DNA of 64,000 nt from Serratia proteamaculans (GCF_008830365.1 NZ_WBKI01000005.1:239400-303399); one strand, 5' to 3'; shown: positions 45,579 through 55,221, counted from the stretch's first letter. Notes: generated by a model from the sequence alone, not told the origin. A program made the numbers and translations.

Positions 45579-46580
45579 ATGCGCACTACAGGAATCTGGG
45601 CGGTTGCCCTTACCACACTGATTAGCTCACAGGCGGTCTCCGCCGCAGACTTGCCAGGCAAAGGCATCTCCGTTCAGCCGGTGCAGAGCACCATCTCTGA
45701 AGAGACCTTCCAGACGCTGCTGGTCAGCAAAGCGCTGGAAAAGCTGGGCTATGACGTCAAAGACACCCGTGAAGTCGACTATAACGTCGCCTACACCTCG
45801 ATCGCTTCTGGTGATGCCACCTTCCTGGCGGTGAACTGGGATCCGCTGCACGCCGATCAGTACAAGGCAGCCGGTGGCGATGCCAAATTCTACCGTGAAG
45901 GGGTTTACGTCAACGGCGCAGCACAGGGTTACCTGATCGACAAGAAAACCGCCGATAAATACCACATCACCAATGTTGAGCAGTTGAAAGATCCGAAGAT
46001 CGCCAAGCTGTTTGACACCAACGGTGACGGCAAGGCCGATCTGACCGGCTGTACGCCAGGCTGGGGCTGCGAAGCGGCGATTAATCATCACATCAAGGCC
46101 TACGGCCTGGATAAGACCGTCGAACACAACCAGGGCAACTACGCAGCGATGATTGCCGATACCATTACCCGCTACAAAGAAGGCAAGCCGGTGCTGTATT
46201 ACACCTGGACGCCTTACTGGGTGAGTGACGTGCTGGTTCCGGGTCGTGACGTTGTCTGGTTACAGGTTCCCTTCTCCGCCATGCCTGGCGAGATGAAAGA
46301 TATGGATACCAAGCTGCCAAACGGGGCCAACTATGGTTTCCCGGTGAATACCATGCGCATTGCTGCCAACAAAAAATGGGCTGAAGCCAACCCGGCGGCT
46401 GCCAAGCTGTTTGCCATCATGAAGCTGCCGATTAGCGATGTGAATGCGCAGAACCTGCGTATGCATGAAGGTCAGGCGTCCGAAGCCGATATCCAGAGCC
46501 ACGTTAACGGCTGGATCAAAGCACATCAGGCCACCTTCGACGGCTGGGTGAAAACCGCCGCAGAAGCCGCGAAGAAGTAA
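45579..46580 (+). CDS. proX: Glycine betaine-binding periplasmic protein ProX, copy 2
   Basis: A 333-residue protein very similar along its full length to the proX gene just upstream. It has its own signal peptide ([14 protein letters not shown]), the same cage residues ([34 protein letters not shown]), and the same end [14 protein letters not shown]. It lies 51 bp after copy 1 with no terminator between, so both belong to the proVWXX unit. The GWGCE versus GWVCG change sits next to a cage tryptophan and could alter preference. Confidence 0.93.
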   Translation: MRTTGIWAVALTTLISSQAVSAADLPGKGISVQPVQSTISEETFQTLLVSKALEKLGYDVKDTREVDYNVAYTSIASGDATFLAVNWDPLHADQYKAAGGDAKFYREGVYVNGAAQGYLIDKKTADKYHITNVEQLKDPKIAKLFDTNGDGKADLTGCTPGWGCEAAINHHIKAYGLDKTVEHNQGNYAAMIADTITRYKEGKPVLYYTWTPYWVSDVLVPGRDVVWLQVPFSAMPGEMKDMDTKLPNGANYGFPVNTMRIAANKKWAEANPAAAKLFAIMKLPISDVNAQNLRMHEGQASEADIQSHVNGWIKAHQATFDGWVKTAAEAAKK

Positions 46581-46586
46581 TAACAC

Positions 46587-46610
46587 CGGGGCGCAGGCCA
46601 CTGCGCCCCG
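46587..46610. terminator. Hairpin after the second proX
   Basis: CGGGGCGCAG-GCCA-CTGCGCCCCG forms a perfect 10 bp GC stem between convergent proX and LysR genes; no T run follows. Confidence 0.6.
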
Positions 46611-46617
46611 ACGCTCT

Positions 46618-47496
46618 TCATTCGGCAATACCTATCCCACTAAACTGCAAAAACCGCTCGGCGGTTCTGGACAGCGGCTGCGGCCATACGCAGTACACCT
46701 GTCGCCGTGGACCATCCTCAATCGGGATCGACACCAGCGAACTCAAACGCTGTGCCGTCGAGATGGGCACAATGCCAGCCGCCAACCCACGCCTCACCAG
46801 ATTCTCCAGCCATTCGATATGGTCAATTTCAAAACTGACATGCCGCTTGATGCCCGCCGCCTGAAACGCACGGTCGGTCTGCCGCCGGGCACCGGTCCCA
46901 CTGTAAAAGTCCACCAGCGGCACTTCTGACAGGGTTTGCAGATTGACCCGCTGACGACTGGCCAGCGGATGCTGCGTCGCCACCAGCGCGACTAACGGCT
47001 CATCAGTTAGCTGCCGATGCGACACCGGCAGCATATCAATATCCCCCGGCCAGATACCGACAAACGCCACGTCCGTCTTGTGTTGGCGTACATCTTCCAG
47101 CAATGCTTCGCTCATGCCCACGTACAGCCGGATATTCACCGCCGGATAATGGCGATGAAAGTTGCCCAGTTTTTCGGTCAGATCAATCGCGTTTATGGTT
47201 GAAATGGTGCCGATGGTCAGGGTGCCGGATACGGTACCGCTGGCGGCAACCACTTCTTCCACCAGCGCCTGTTTCGCCGCCAGCAGCCGTTGCGCCGGTT
47301 GTATAAACGCCTGCCCTGCGGTGGTCAGTCTGACCCGACGCGAGGTGCGCTCGAACAATGTACAGTCCAGCTCCTCTTCCAGTTTGGCGATCTGGTGGCT
47401 GAGGGCCGACTGCACCGTATGGCAACGCTGCGCGGCCCGGGTAAAGCTCTGCTCTTCGGCTACCGCCAGCGCAAAGCGGATCTGTTTCAGGTTCAT
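46618..47496 (-). CDS. LysR-family transcriptional regulator
   Basis: A 292-residue LysR regulator. The helix-turn-helix (about 2-60) is LKQIRFALAVAEEQSFTRAAQRCHTVQSALSHQIAKLEEELDCTLFERTSRRVRLT, and the effector half includes GTLTIGTISTINAIDLTEKLGNFH and RRGLAAGIVPIST. It is divergent from the ygaY-like exporter, the likely target. The co-inducer is unknown. Confidence 0.9.
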   Translation of the reverse strand: MNLKQIRFALAVAEEQSFTRAAQRCHTVQSALSHQIAKLEEELDCTLFERTSRRVRLTTAGQAFIQPAQRLLAAKQALVEEVVAASGTVSGTLTIGTISTINAIDLTEKLGNFHRHYPAVNIRLYVGMSEALLEDVRQHKTDVAFVGIWPGDIDMLPVSHRQLTDEPLVALVATQHPLASRQRVNLQTLSEVPLVDFYSGTGARRQTDRAFQAAGIKRHVSFEIDHIEWLENLVRRGLAAGIVPISTAQRLSSLVSIPIEDGPRRQVYCVWPQPLSRTAERFLQFSGIGIAE

Positions 47497-47600
47497 GGTA
47501 TCTATCGCGAAATGAGATTAATCAAATGAAAATTATACATTGGTTTCACCGGCTGTCGTGCCCGATACTTCGGCTAACTTTTCTCTGTGATTAATATCTT

Positions 47601-48800
47601 ATGAGCCAACAACATTCACAGCCGGGTCTCAGTCCGGCGCTGATCGTGCTGATCGCCATCGCCACCGGTCTGGCCGTCGCCAGTAACTACTACGCGCAAC
47701 CGCTGCTGGAAACCATCGCCCAAAACTTTGATCTGTCGGTGAATCAGGCCGGTTTTATCGTTACCGCCGCCCAGTTGGGTTATGCCGTTGGCCTGCTGTT
47801 GCTGGTACCGCTCGGAGATATGTTTGAACGCCGTGGGCTGATCGTCTTTATGACGCTGCTGGCCGCGGGCGGCATGCTGATCACCGCCAGTTCCACCACC
47901 TTGCCGATGATGATTCTCGGCACCGCCCTCACCGGGCTGTTCTCGGTGGTGGCGCAAATTCTGGTGCCGCTGGCGGCCACCCTGGCCCATCCGGAGAAGC
48001 GCGGCAAAACCGTCGGCATTATTATGAGCGGCCTGCTGCTCGGCATTCTGCTGGCGCGCACCGTGGCCGGAGCGCTGGCGTCGATCGGCGGCTGGCGCAC
48101 CATTTACTGGGTAGCCAGCGTGCTGATGATCCTGATGGCGCTGATCCTGTGGCGCGCACTGCCGCGTTACAAGCAGCATTCGGGGCTGAATTACCCGCAG
48201 TTGCTGAAATCTATCTTCACCCTGTTTTGCGGTACCCCCCTGCTGCGTACCCGCGCGATACTCGGGGCACTGTCATTCGCCAACTTCAGCGTGCTGTGGA
48301 CCTCGATGGCTTTTCTGTTAGCAGCACCGCCATTTGGTTATTCCGAAGGGGTGATTGGCCTGTTTGGCCTGGTAGGCGCTGCCGGTGCATTGGCGGCTTC
48401 ACGAGCCGGGCATTTGGCGGATCAGGGTAAGGGCGGTTTAACCACCACCGTGGGCCTGGTGCTGCTGCTGCTTTCCTGGATACCCATCGCTTTCGCTAAA
48501 CAATCCTTGTGGGCGTTGATCGTCGGTATCCTGATCCTCGACCTCGCCGTACAGGCCGTACACGTTACTAACCAAAGCGTGATTTACCGGATTATGCCGG
48601 AAGCACGCAACCGTCTGACCGCCGGCTACATGACCAGCTATTTCATCGGTGGTGCGCTCGGCTCACTGCTGTCAGCCTCGGCTTATCAACATGCCGGCTG
48701 GACTGGCGTTGCCACGGCCGGGGGCATTTTGTGTCTGCTCAACCTGCTGACCTGGTGGCGCGGCAAGCATCATGATCCGCAAGGACCGGCGACGATCTGA
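47601..48800 (+). CDS. ygaY: MFS transporter YgaY (intact)
   Basis: A 399-residue 12-helix major facilitator. Features are ATGLAVASNYYAQPLLETIAQNFDLSVNQAGFIVTAAQLGYAVGLLLLVPLGD (motif A region) and GLLLGILLARTVAGALASIGGWRTIYWVASVL (motif C-like). It lies between the proVWX unit and ygaZH, the place of E. coli ygaY, which is a pseudogene in K-12; here the frame is complete. Substrate is unknown. The LysR gene is divergent. Confidence 0.85.
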   Translation: MSQQHSQPGLSPALIVLIAIATGLAVASNYYAQPLLETIAQNFDLSVNQAGFIVTAAQLGYAVGLLLLVPLGDMFERRGLIVFMTLLAAGGMLITASSTTLPMMILGTALTGLFSVVAQILVPLAATLAHPEKRGKTVGIIMSGLLLGILLARTVAGALASIGGWRTIYWVASVLMILMALILWRALPRYKQHSGLNYPQLLKSIFTLFCGTPLLRTRAILGALSFANFSVLWTSMAFLLAAPPFGYSEGVIGLFGLVGAAGALAASRAGHLADQGKGGLTTTVGLVLLLLSWIPIAFAKQSLWALIVGILILDLAVQAVHVTNQSVIYRIMPEARNRLTAGYMTSYFIGGALGSLLSASAYQHAGWTGVATAGGILCLLNLLTWWRGKHHDPQGPATI

Positions 48801-48808
48801 TTAGCAAG

Positions 48809-48874
48809 CGAATAGTCATATTCGAAATTTATTAGCGCCGCAGGGTATAAACATTACTCACTCTCTGGTAATGT
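48809..48874. promoter_or_regulatory. Inverted repeats upstream of ygaZ
   Basis: CGAATA-GTCA-TATTCG (48809-48824) and ACATTAC-N10-GTAATGT (48851-48874) lie in the 118 bp between ygaY and ygaZ. The first may instead be part of the ygaY terminator; neither has a T run. Confidence 0.4.
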
Positions 48875-48918
48875 TCTGCAGATGAACTATTAATCTCTAT
48901 CCTGCGACACTAATAAAA

Positions 48919-49665
48919 ATGCAAAGCCAAGCTGCAGAAAGCCTTAATCCCCCTGCCGTCAGCTCTACCTTCACCCACGGCGTCGTCGACAGTTTACCGA
49001 TCGTCATCGGCTATGTGCCGGTGGCTTTTGCCTTTGGCCTGAGCGCCGTTAAGCTGGGGTTCTCCCCGCTGGAAAGCATCTTCTTTTCCTGCATTATCTA
49101 TGCCGGTGCCAGCCAGTTTGTGATCACTGCCCTGCTGAGTGCCGGAATGTCACTGTGGGTTTCCGCGCTGACCGTGATGGCAATGGACATAAGGCATCTG
49201 CTGTATGGCCCCGCCCTGCGCCACCGCATCGTCTCACGCATGTCGGGCGGCAAAACTGCACTCTGGGCCTTCGGCCTGACCGACGAGGTGTTCGCCGCCG
49301 CTACCGCCAAGCTGATGCGTAATAACCGCAGCTGGAGCGAGAACTGGATGATCGGTATTTCACTGTGCTCCTGGCTTTCCTGGGTAGCGGGCACCGCCAT
49401 CGGTGCACTGTTTGGTAACGGGCCGCTGGAGCAATACCCGGTGATTGAAGCCTCGTTATCCTTTATGTTGCCGGCGCTGTTCCTCAGCTTCCTGCTGGCG
49501 GCCTTCAGGCGTCCGCAAAGTCTGACCATCGCCGCCGCACTGGCTGGCGCACTGCTCGGTGTGGTGCTGTTTTCTATTCCCGTCGCCATCTTGGCCGGCA
49601 TCAGCGCCGGCTGTATTGCCGCCCTGTTCCAACCCAGCGTATCGGAGGCGATTGATGAACACTGA
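48919..49665 (+). CDS. ygaZ: Branched-chain amino acid exporter large subunit YgaZ (AzlC family)
   Basis: A 248-residue AzlC-type membrane protein that, with YgaH, exports L-valine and methionine in E. coli. Family blocks are PIVIGYVPVAFAFGLSAVKLGFSPLES, IIYAGASQFVITALLSAGMSLWVSALTVMAMDIRHLLYGPAL and WAFGLTDEVFAAATAKLMR. It overlaps ygaH by 11 bp. Confidence 0.93.
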   Translation: MQSQAAESLNPPAVSSTFTHGVVDSLPIVIGYVPVAFAFGLSAVKLGFSPLESIFFSCIIYAGASQFVITALLSAGMSLWVSALTVMAMDIRHLLYGPALRHRIVSRMSGGKTALWAFGLTDEVFAAATAKLMRNNRSWSENWMIGISLCSWLSWVAGTAIGALFGNGPLEQYPVIEASLSFMLPALFLSFLLAAFRRPQSLTIAAALAGALLGVVLFSIPVAILAGISAGCIAALFQPSVSEAIDEH

Positions 49666-50008
49666 TGTGGTGGTGATTGGCCTGGTGGTCGGTTGCGCAA
49701 ATTACCTGTTTCGCTACTTACCCTTACGCCTGGCACCGGCGCGTGCCCAACCGGGGATCAAACGTGGCAAAACCGCGCTATTGCTCGACAGCATTGGTAT
49801 CGCCTCCATTTGTGCGCTGCTGGTGGTTTCCAGCACGCCGGTGGTGATGCGCGAACCAGACAAGCTGTGGCCAACGCTGGTCGGTTTCGCAGCGCTGGGA
49901 CTGTGCTTTTACCGCAGTAAAAGCATCATTCTGTCGACGTTGAGCGGCGCAGTCGCCTTTGGTGTCACGTTAAAAATATTTATGATTCTCAGTTCAGCCA
50001 GCCTTTGA
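49655..50008 (+). CDS. ygaH: Branched-chain amino acid exporter small subunit YgaH (AzlD family)
   Basis: A 117-residue AzlD-type membrane protein with about four hydrophobic segments. It begins MNTDVVVIGLVVGCANYLFRYLPLRL, then KTALLLDSIGIASICALLVVSSTPVV. ATG 49655 overlaps the ygaZ end by 11 bp, the standard coupled layout. It lies before emrR as in E. coli. Confidence 0.93.
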   Translation: MNTDVVVIGLVVGCANYLFRYLPLRLAPARAQPGIKRGKTALLLDSIGIASICALLVVSSTPVVMREPDKLWPTLVGFAALGLCFYRSKSIILSTLSGAVAFGVTLKIFMILSSASL

Positions 50009-50167
50009 TTTTGTCCATTCCCTCCATTCTGGGCTGTCGCTCGCGAAGAGGTCGTTGACAAATAACTTACAAATGACACGAATTGCTAAATTATTCGCAT
50101 GGCTGAAGATTTACATTATTAATCACTATCGTTACTATCTCGAACGAAATTAATGAGGCCCCAAATT

Positions 50168-50689
50168 ATGGAAAGCTCGTTTACTCCCATTGAACAAATG
50201 CTTAATTTCCGTGCAAAACGTCAGAAAGACTTCCCTTATCAGGAAATCCTGCTGACCCGGCTGTGCATGCACATGCAAAGCAAATTGCTGGAAAATCGCA
50301 ATAAAATGCTTAAGGCACAAGGGATTAACGAAACCCTGTTTATGGCGCTGATTACTCTGGATGCGCAGGAAAGTCACAGCATTCAGCCTTCTGAGCTAAG
50401 CTCTGCCCTGGGCTCGTCACGGACCAATGCCACGCGGATTGCCGATGAACTGGAAAAACGCGGCTGGATTGAACGCCGGGAAAGCGACCATGACCGTCGT
50501 TGCCTGCATCTGCACATGACGCCGCAGGGAGAAGAGTTTCTCAACCAATTGCTGCCACCGCAGCACAAATGTCTGCATTTCCTGTGGTCCACGCTGAACG
50601 ATGATGAACAGCAACAGCTAGAACAGCTGACGCGCAAACTGTTAACGCGTCTGGACCAGATGGAAGTTTCAGGACAGTTATCCCAATAA
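50168..50689 (+). CDS. emrR: MarR-family repressor EmrR (MprA)
   Basis: A 173-residue MarR-type regulator, the repressor of the emr pump operon, released by uncouplers and drugs. It begins [41 protein letters not shown], close to E. coli MprA, and the winged helix is [45 protein letters not shown] 50168 follows TGAGG. It heads a four-gene operon with an outer membrane factor, emrA and emrB. Confidence 0.95.
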   Translation: MESSFTPIEQMLNFRAKRQKDFPYQEILLTRLCMHMQSKLLENRNKMLKAQGINETLFMALITLDAQESHSIQPSELSSALGSSRTNATRIADELEKRGWIERRESDHDRRCLHLHMTPQGEEFLNQLLPPQHKCLHFLWSTLNDDEQQQLEQLTRKLLTRLDQMEVSGQLSQ

Positions 50690-50710
50690 TTTCTGTTCAG
50701 GTAACCGACT

Positions 50711-52162
50711 ATGCGATCCCCGTTTAACTGGAGATTCACCCCGCTGTTCGCCGTATTGCTGCTGGCCGGGTGTGCCTCTACCGACAATATTGCCCCGCAA
50801 TCCACCCTGATGGACTCGCAGAGCCTGCAACTGTCACAGCCGAAGGTCAGCTCGCTGAACGTTAGCCCACAGTGGTGGCGTTCGCTTAACGATCCTCAGC
50901 TCGATAGCCTGATGACCCAGACGCTGCAAAGCTCACCGACGCTGCGACAAGCGGCCGGTCGCGTGCGTGAAGCACAGAGCGTGGTGGGCGAAGCCAGCGC
51001 GGCCAACGGCCCGAATCTGGATCTGAACGCCAGCAGCAACCGCCAGAAAGTCCCGCAGAACGTCAACATGGGACTGGGCTATCCGCATAAGCCTATCTAC
51101 GAGAGCTCCAACTCGCTGGGGCTGAACCTGGCCTATGAATTTGACTGGTGGGGTAAATACCGCAATCAGGTTAACGCCGCCAAGGCACAGGTCGATGCGG
51201 CCCGCGCCGAGCAGGAACAAGCTGCGCTGACGCTGACCAGTTCGGTAGCCTCTGCCTATTACCAGTTGCAGAGCAATTTCGCGCTGGAAAAATTGCTGCA
51301 GCAGGAAGTGGACAACAACCAACGCCTGACAGATTTGCGTCAACAGCAATATAAAGCTGGCATCACCGGCGTTGATGTTCCACAGCAAAGTCAGGCGCAA
51401 GCCGACGGCGCCAAGCAGCAGATCCTGCAACTGCAATCGCAGATTGAACAACTTAGACACCAGTTGGCTGCGTTGGCCGGCCAGGGCCCGAGCGCCATGC
51501 AACACCTGCGCCCGGTGGCTCTGCCCGCCAGCACTCTGATGGCGCCAAAAGGTGAGCTGACTGCCGATCTGCTGGGCAAACGCCCGGATATCACTGCACA
51601 ACGTCAGTTGGTTGAATCCTATAACCAACGCGTCAGCGCCGCCCGTAAAGAATTTTACCCCAGCCTGACCATTTCAGCCTTTGCCGGCCTGACCACCACT
51701 AACACCAGTGGGACCAGCCCGAATCTGTTTGAAGCGGCCAGCCAGGCCTGGAACGTGATGCCGGCGATTTCATTGCCGATCTTCCACGCCGGTGCGCTGC
51801 GCAGCAAGCTGGGTGAGGAGTCCGCGCTGTATGACCAGGCAGTGGAATCTTATAACCAAACTATCCTGAATGCCGTGCAGGAAACTGCCGATGCCATCAC
51901 CGTCCAACAAAGCACTGCGCAACAGCAGCTGCAGGCGGCATCTGCGTCCCAATCGATGCAACAGGTGTACCGCGTCGCTAACGCTCGATACCAGGCAGGG
52001 ATTATCGGGCGCGACCAGTTGTTAACCAGCCAGACGCAGCTCTTGCAGCAGCAACAGGCGGAACTGAATGCCAACAGCAACTTGCTGCAGGCGAAGATAG
52101 GACTGATCCGTGCGCTGGGCGGTGGCTATCAGGCCCCGGTCGCTGCGGATTCAAAAGCATAA
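50711..52162 (+). CDS. Outer membrane efflux lipoprotein (NodT/OprM family) in the emr operon
   Basis: A 483-residue RND/MFS-type outer membrane channel. Lipobox LLAGC lies near residue 20; two outer membrane factor repeats follow, with QWWRSLNDPQLDSLMTQTLQSSPTLRQAAGRVREAQSVVG and LLGKRPDITAQRQLVESYNQRVSAARKEFYPSLTISAFAGL. E. coli EmrAB uses TolC and has no such gene; here it lies between emrR and emrA, so the pump may have its own exit duct. Similar emrC-type genes occur in other proteobacteria. Confidence 0.9.
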   Translation: MRSPFNWRFTPLFAVLLLAGCASTDNIAPQSTLMDSQSLQLSQPKVSSLNVSPQWWRSLNDPQLDSLMTQTLQSSPTLRQAAGRVREAQSVVGEASAANGPNLDLNASSNRQKVPQNVNMGLGYPHKPIYESSNSLGLNLAYEFDWWGKYRNQVNAAKAQVDAARAEQEQAALTLTSSVASAYYQLQSNFALEKLLQQEVDNNQRLTDLRQQQYKAGITGVDVPQQSQAQADGAKQQILQLQSQIEQLRHQLAALAGQGPSAMQHLRPVALPASTLMAPKGELTADLLGKRPDITAQRQLVESYNQRVSAARKEFYPSLTISAFAGLTTTNTSGTSPNLFEAASQAWNVMPAISLPIFHAGALRSKLGEESALYDQAVESYNQTILNAVQETADAITVQQSTAQQQLQAASASQSMQQVYRVANARYQAGIIGRDQLLTSQTQLLQQQQAELNANSNLLQAKIGLIRALGGGYQAPVAADSKA

Positions 52163-52167
52163 TAAAA

Positions 52168-52293
52168 TCCACCCAAAATAGTTGAAGCTGTATCAAGGCG
52201 GCAAGGGAACGAATCCCGATGAGCTTACTCATGTAAGTGATTCGGGTGAGCGAGCGAAGCCAACACCGATACAGCTGCAAATATGAAGGGTAA
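52168..52293. repeat. ERIC element 2, inside the emr operon
   Basis: A degenerate ERIC of about 126 bp with the core CGAATCCCGATGAGCTTACTC / GTAAGTGATTCGGGTGAGCG and the arms AGCTGTATC / GATACAGCT. It lies between the outer membrane factor gene and emrA, so it is transcribed within the operon. Confidence 0.85.
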
Positions 52294-52312
52294 AGAGAGC
52301 TTGGAGAACACC

Positions 52313-53485
52313 ATGAGTGTAAGTGCGGAGACTCAGACCCCGCCACAACCGGCCGGCAAAAAGAAACAGCGTAAATTTTGGCTGCTGTTGCTGACGGTTA
52401 TTTTCGTTGTTATTGGGGTGGCATATTTAGTTTATTGGTTCCTGGTGTTGCGTCATCATCAGGAAACGGACGACGCCTATGTGGCCGGCAACCAGGTGCA
52501 GATCATGGCCCAGGTGAACGGTAGCGTTAACAGCGTCAACTTCGACAATACCGACTACGTGAAGCAGGGGGATGTGCTGCTCACGCTGGATCCGACCGAT
52601 GCCGAACAGGCGCTCGAACGCGCCAAAACCGGCCTGGCCAACAGCGTGCGTCAGACCCACCAGTTGATCATCAACAGCAAGCAGTATCAGGCCAACATTG
52701 CTTTGCGCAAGTCCGACCTGAGCAAAGCGGAGAACGACTTGAAACGCCGCGTGGTACTGGGCAGCCTTGACGCCATCGGCCGTGAAGAACTGCAACATGC
52801 GCGTGATGCGGTCGACAGCGCCAAGGCGGCATTGGAAGTGGCGGTTCAACAATACAACGCCAACCAGGCGATGGTATTGAACACCCCGCTGGAGCAACAG
52901 CCGGCGATTCAACAGTCCGCTGCGCAAATGCGTGACGCCTGGCTGGCGCTGCAACGTACCAAAATCATCAGCCCGATCACCGGCTATGTGTCTCGCCGCA
53001 GCGTACAGGTTGGCGCGCAAATCGCCGCCGGTTCCCCGCTGATGGCGGTGGTTCCTGCCGATCGCATCTGGGTGGACGCCAACTTCAAAGAAACCCAGAT
53101 CGCCAATATGCGTATCGGTCAGTCGGCCACCGTGGTCAGTGACATTTACGGTGACGACGTGGTGTACAGCGGCAAAGTGGTCGGTATCGATATGGGCACC
53201 GGCAGCGCTTTCTCACTGCTGCCTGCCCAGAATGCCACCGGTAACTGGATCAAGGTGGTTCAGCGTCTGCCGGTTCGTATTGAGCTGGACGCCAAACAAA
53301 TCGCCGATCATCCGCTGCGTATTGGTCTGTCGACGCTGGTGAAAGTTGACACCACCAACCTCGATGGCCGCGTGCTGTCTGACGTGGTGCGTGACAAGCC
53401 GCTGTACCAGACCAACGCACTGGCGTTGAACCTGGCACCGGTTAACCAGATGATCGCCGACGTGATCCATGCGAATGCCGGCTAA
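52313..53485 (+). CDS. emrA: Multidrug efflux adaptor EmrA
   Basis: A 390-residue membrane fusion protein. One N-terminal membrane segment (about 25-45, FWLLLLTVIFVVIGVAYLVYWFLVL), then the lipoyl half ETDDAYVAGNQVQIMAQVNGSVNSV, a coiled-coil hairpin, LQRTKIISPITGYVSRRSVQVGAQIAAG and a beta-barrel. ATG 52313 follows GGAGA; a start at 52283 inside the ERIC element is unlikely. It pairs with EmrB, 17 bp downstream. Confidence 0.96.
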   Translation: MSVSAETQTPPQPAGKKKQRKFWLLLLTVIFVVIGVAYLVYWFLVLRHHQETDDAYVAGNQVQIMAQVNGSVNSVNFDNTDYVKQGDVLLTLDPTDAEQALERAKTGLANSVRQTHQLIINSKQYQANIALRKSDLSKAENDLKRRVVLGSLDAIGREELQHARDAVDSAKAALEVAVQQYNANQAMVLNTPLEQQPAIQQSAAQMRDAWLALQRTKIISPITGYVSRRSVQVGAQIAAGSPLMAVVPADRIWVDANFKETQIANMRIGQSATVVSDIYGDDVVYSGKVVGIDMGTGSAFSLLPAQNATGNWIKVVQRLPVRIELDAKQIADHPLRIGLSTLVKVDTTNLDGRVLSDVVRDKPLYQTNALALNLAPVNQMIADVIHANAG

Positions 53486-53502
53486 GCGCGTGGGAGGCTA
53501 CC

Positions 53503-55038
53503 TTGGCACAGAAACCGCTTGAAGGTGCCCAGCTCGCCTGGATGACGGTCGCGCTCGCCATGGCGACCTTTATGCAGGTACTGGACTCCACCATTGCCAA
53601 CGTGGCGATCCCGACCATTGCGGGTAACCTCGGGTCTTCCAACTCGCAGGGCACCTGGGTGATCACCTCGTTTGGCGTGGCGAACGCCATCTCGATCCCA
53701 ATTACCGGTTGGCTGGCAAAGCGCGTCGGTGAAGTGCGACTGTTCCTGTGGTCCACCGCGCTGTTCGTGCTCGCTTCATGGTTGTGCGGTATTTCCAATA
53801 GTCTGGGCATGCTGATCTTCTTCCGCGTGATCCAGGGTGTGGTCGCGGGGCCGTTGATCCCGCTGTCGCAGAGTCTGTTGCTGAACAACTATCCGCCCGC
53901 CAAGCGAGCGATGGCCTTGGCGCTATGGTCAATGACGGTGATCGTCGCGCCCATATTCGGGCCTATCCTCGGCGGTTATATCAGTGACAACTATCACTGG
54001 GGCTGGATCTTCTTCATCAACATCCCGATTGGCGCCGTGGTGATCCTGGTGGCGATGTCGACGTTGAAAGGCAGGGAAACCAAAACCGAGATCAAACCGA
54101 TCGACACCATCGGTCTGGTGTTGTTGATCGTCGGGATTGGTTCGCTGCAGGTGATGCTCGATCAGGGCAAGGAGCTGGACTGGTTCAACTCGACCGAGAT
54201 AATAGTGCTGACGGTAGTCGCGGTGGTGGCGCTGGTGTTCCTGATAATCTGGGAACTGACGGACGACCACCCGGTGGTGGATCTGTCGCTATTCAAGTCG
54301 CGCAACTTTACCGTCGGCTGCCTGTGTATCAGTCTGGCCTATATGCTGTACTTCGGTGCCATTGTGCTATTGCCGCAGTTGCTGCAGGAGGTGTATGGCT
54401 ATACCGCCACCTGGGCCGGTCTGGCTTCGGCACCTATCGGGTTGATACCGGTATTGCTGTCGCCGATCATCGGTAAGTTCGGTAACCGGCTCGACATGCG
54501 CCGACTGGTAACCTTCAGCTTCATTATGTATGCCGTGTGCTTCTACTGGCGCGCCTATACCTTTGAACCGGGTATGGACTTTGGTGCCTCGGCCTGGCCG
54601 CAGTTTGTCCAGGGCTTCGCCATCGCCTGCTTCTTTATGCCATTGACCACCATTACGCTGTCCGGCCTGCCGCCGGAACGTATGGCAGCGGCATCAAGCC
54701 TGTCGAACTTTACCCGTACGCTGGCGGGGTCGATCGGGACGTCGATCACCACCACCCTGTGGACGCAACGCGAGTCGCAGCATCACTCGCAGCTGGCGGA
54801 GTTTGTGAATCCTTACAGCCCGCAGTCGCAGGACATGTACCGGCAACTGGAACAGATTGGCATGAGCAAGCAGCAGGCGTCGGCCTATATCGCCAACGAG
54901 ATCACCGCGCAGGGGCTGATTATCTCGGCTAACGAGATATTCTGGCTGTCGGCTGGGGTGTTCCTGATCCTGCTGGCGCTGGTCTGGGTGGCGAAACCGC
55001 CATTCAGCTCCGGCGGTGGGGGCGGCGGCGCTCACTAA
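53503..55038 (+). CDS. emrB: Multidrug efflux MFS transporter EmrB (DHA2)
   Basis: A 511-residue 14-helix drug exporter. It begins AQKPLEGAQLAWMTVALAMATFMQVLDSTIANVAIPTIAGNLGSS as in E. coli, with motif A GWLAKRVGEVRLFLWST and motif C GPILGGYISDNYHWGWIFFINIPIG, and ends in glycine repeats plus AH like E. coli EmrB. The start is TTG 53503 after GTGGGAGG. Substrates in E. coli are uncouplers and nalidixic acid. Confidence 0.96.
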   Translation: MAQKPLEGAQLAWMTVALAMATFMQVLDSTIANVAIPTIAGNLGSSNSQGTWVITSFGVANAISIPITGWLAKRVGEVRLFLWSTALFVLASWLCGISNSLGMLIFFRVIQGVVAGPLIPLSQSLLLNNYPPAKRAMALALWSMTVIVAPIFGPILGGYISDNYHWGWIFFINIPIGAVVILVAMSTLKGRETKTEIKPIDTIGLVLLIVGIGSLQVMLDQGKELDWFNSTEIIVLTVVAVVALVFLIIWELTDDHPVVDLSLFKSRNFTVGCLCISLAYMLYFGAIVLLPQLLQEVYGYTATWAGLASAPIGLIPVLLSPIIGKFGNRLDMRRLVTFSFIMYAVCFYWRAYTFEPGMDFGASAWPQFVQGFAIACFFMPLTTITLSGLPPERMAAASSLSNFTRTLAGSIGTSITTTLWTQRESQHHSQLAEFVNPYSPQSQDMYRQLEQIGMSKQQASAYIANEITAQGLIISANEIFWLSAGVFLILLALVWVAKPPFSSGGGGGGAH

Positions 55039-55050
55039 ACAGCAGAAAAC

Positions 55051-55081
55051 AAAACGGGCGCCCCAGGGTGCCCGTTTTTTT
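55051..55081 (+). terminator. Terminator after emrB
   Basis: AAAACGGGCGCC-CCAG-GGTGCCCGTTTT forms a long stem followed by TTTTT; it ends the emr operon. Confidence 0.9.
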
Positions 55082-55094
55082 ATAAAATATTATG

Positions 55095-55221
55095 TATACC
55101 CTATGAATTTCAAGTTGTAGCTAGGCGACCAACTCACTCATCCCCAGGCGCTTACTCTAGTAAGTAACTGGGGTGAGTTAGTGCAGGTAACAACGCTGCG
55201 GCTTGAAAGGCGACGGGTATA
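55095..55221. repeat. ERIC element 3, touching the yfiF stop codon
   Basis: A complete 127 bp ERIC from TATACCC (55095) to GGGTATA (55221), with the core CATCCCCAGGCGCTTACT / AGTAAGTAACTGGGGTGAG. Its right end directly abuts the yfiF stop codon (TTA at 55222-55224). It lies between the emrB terminator and yfiF. Confidence 0.94.
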
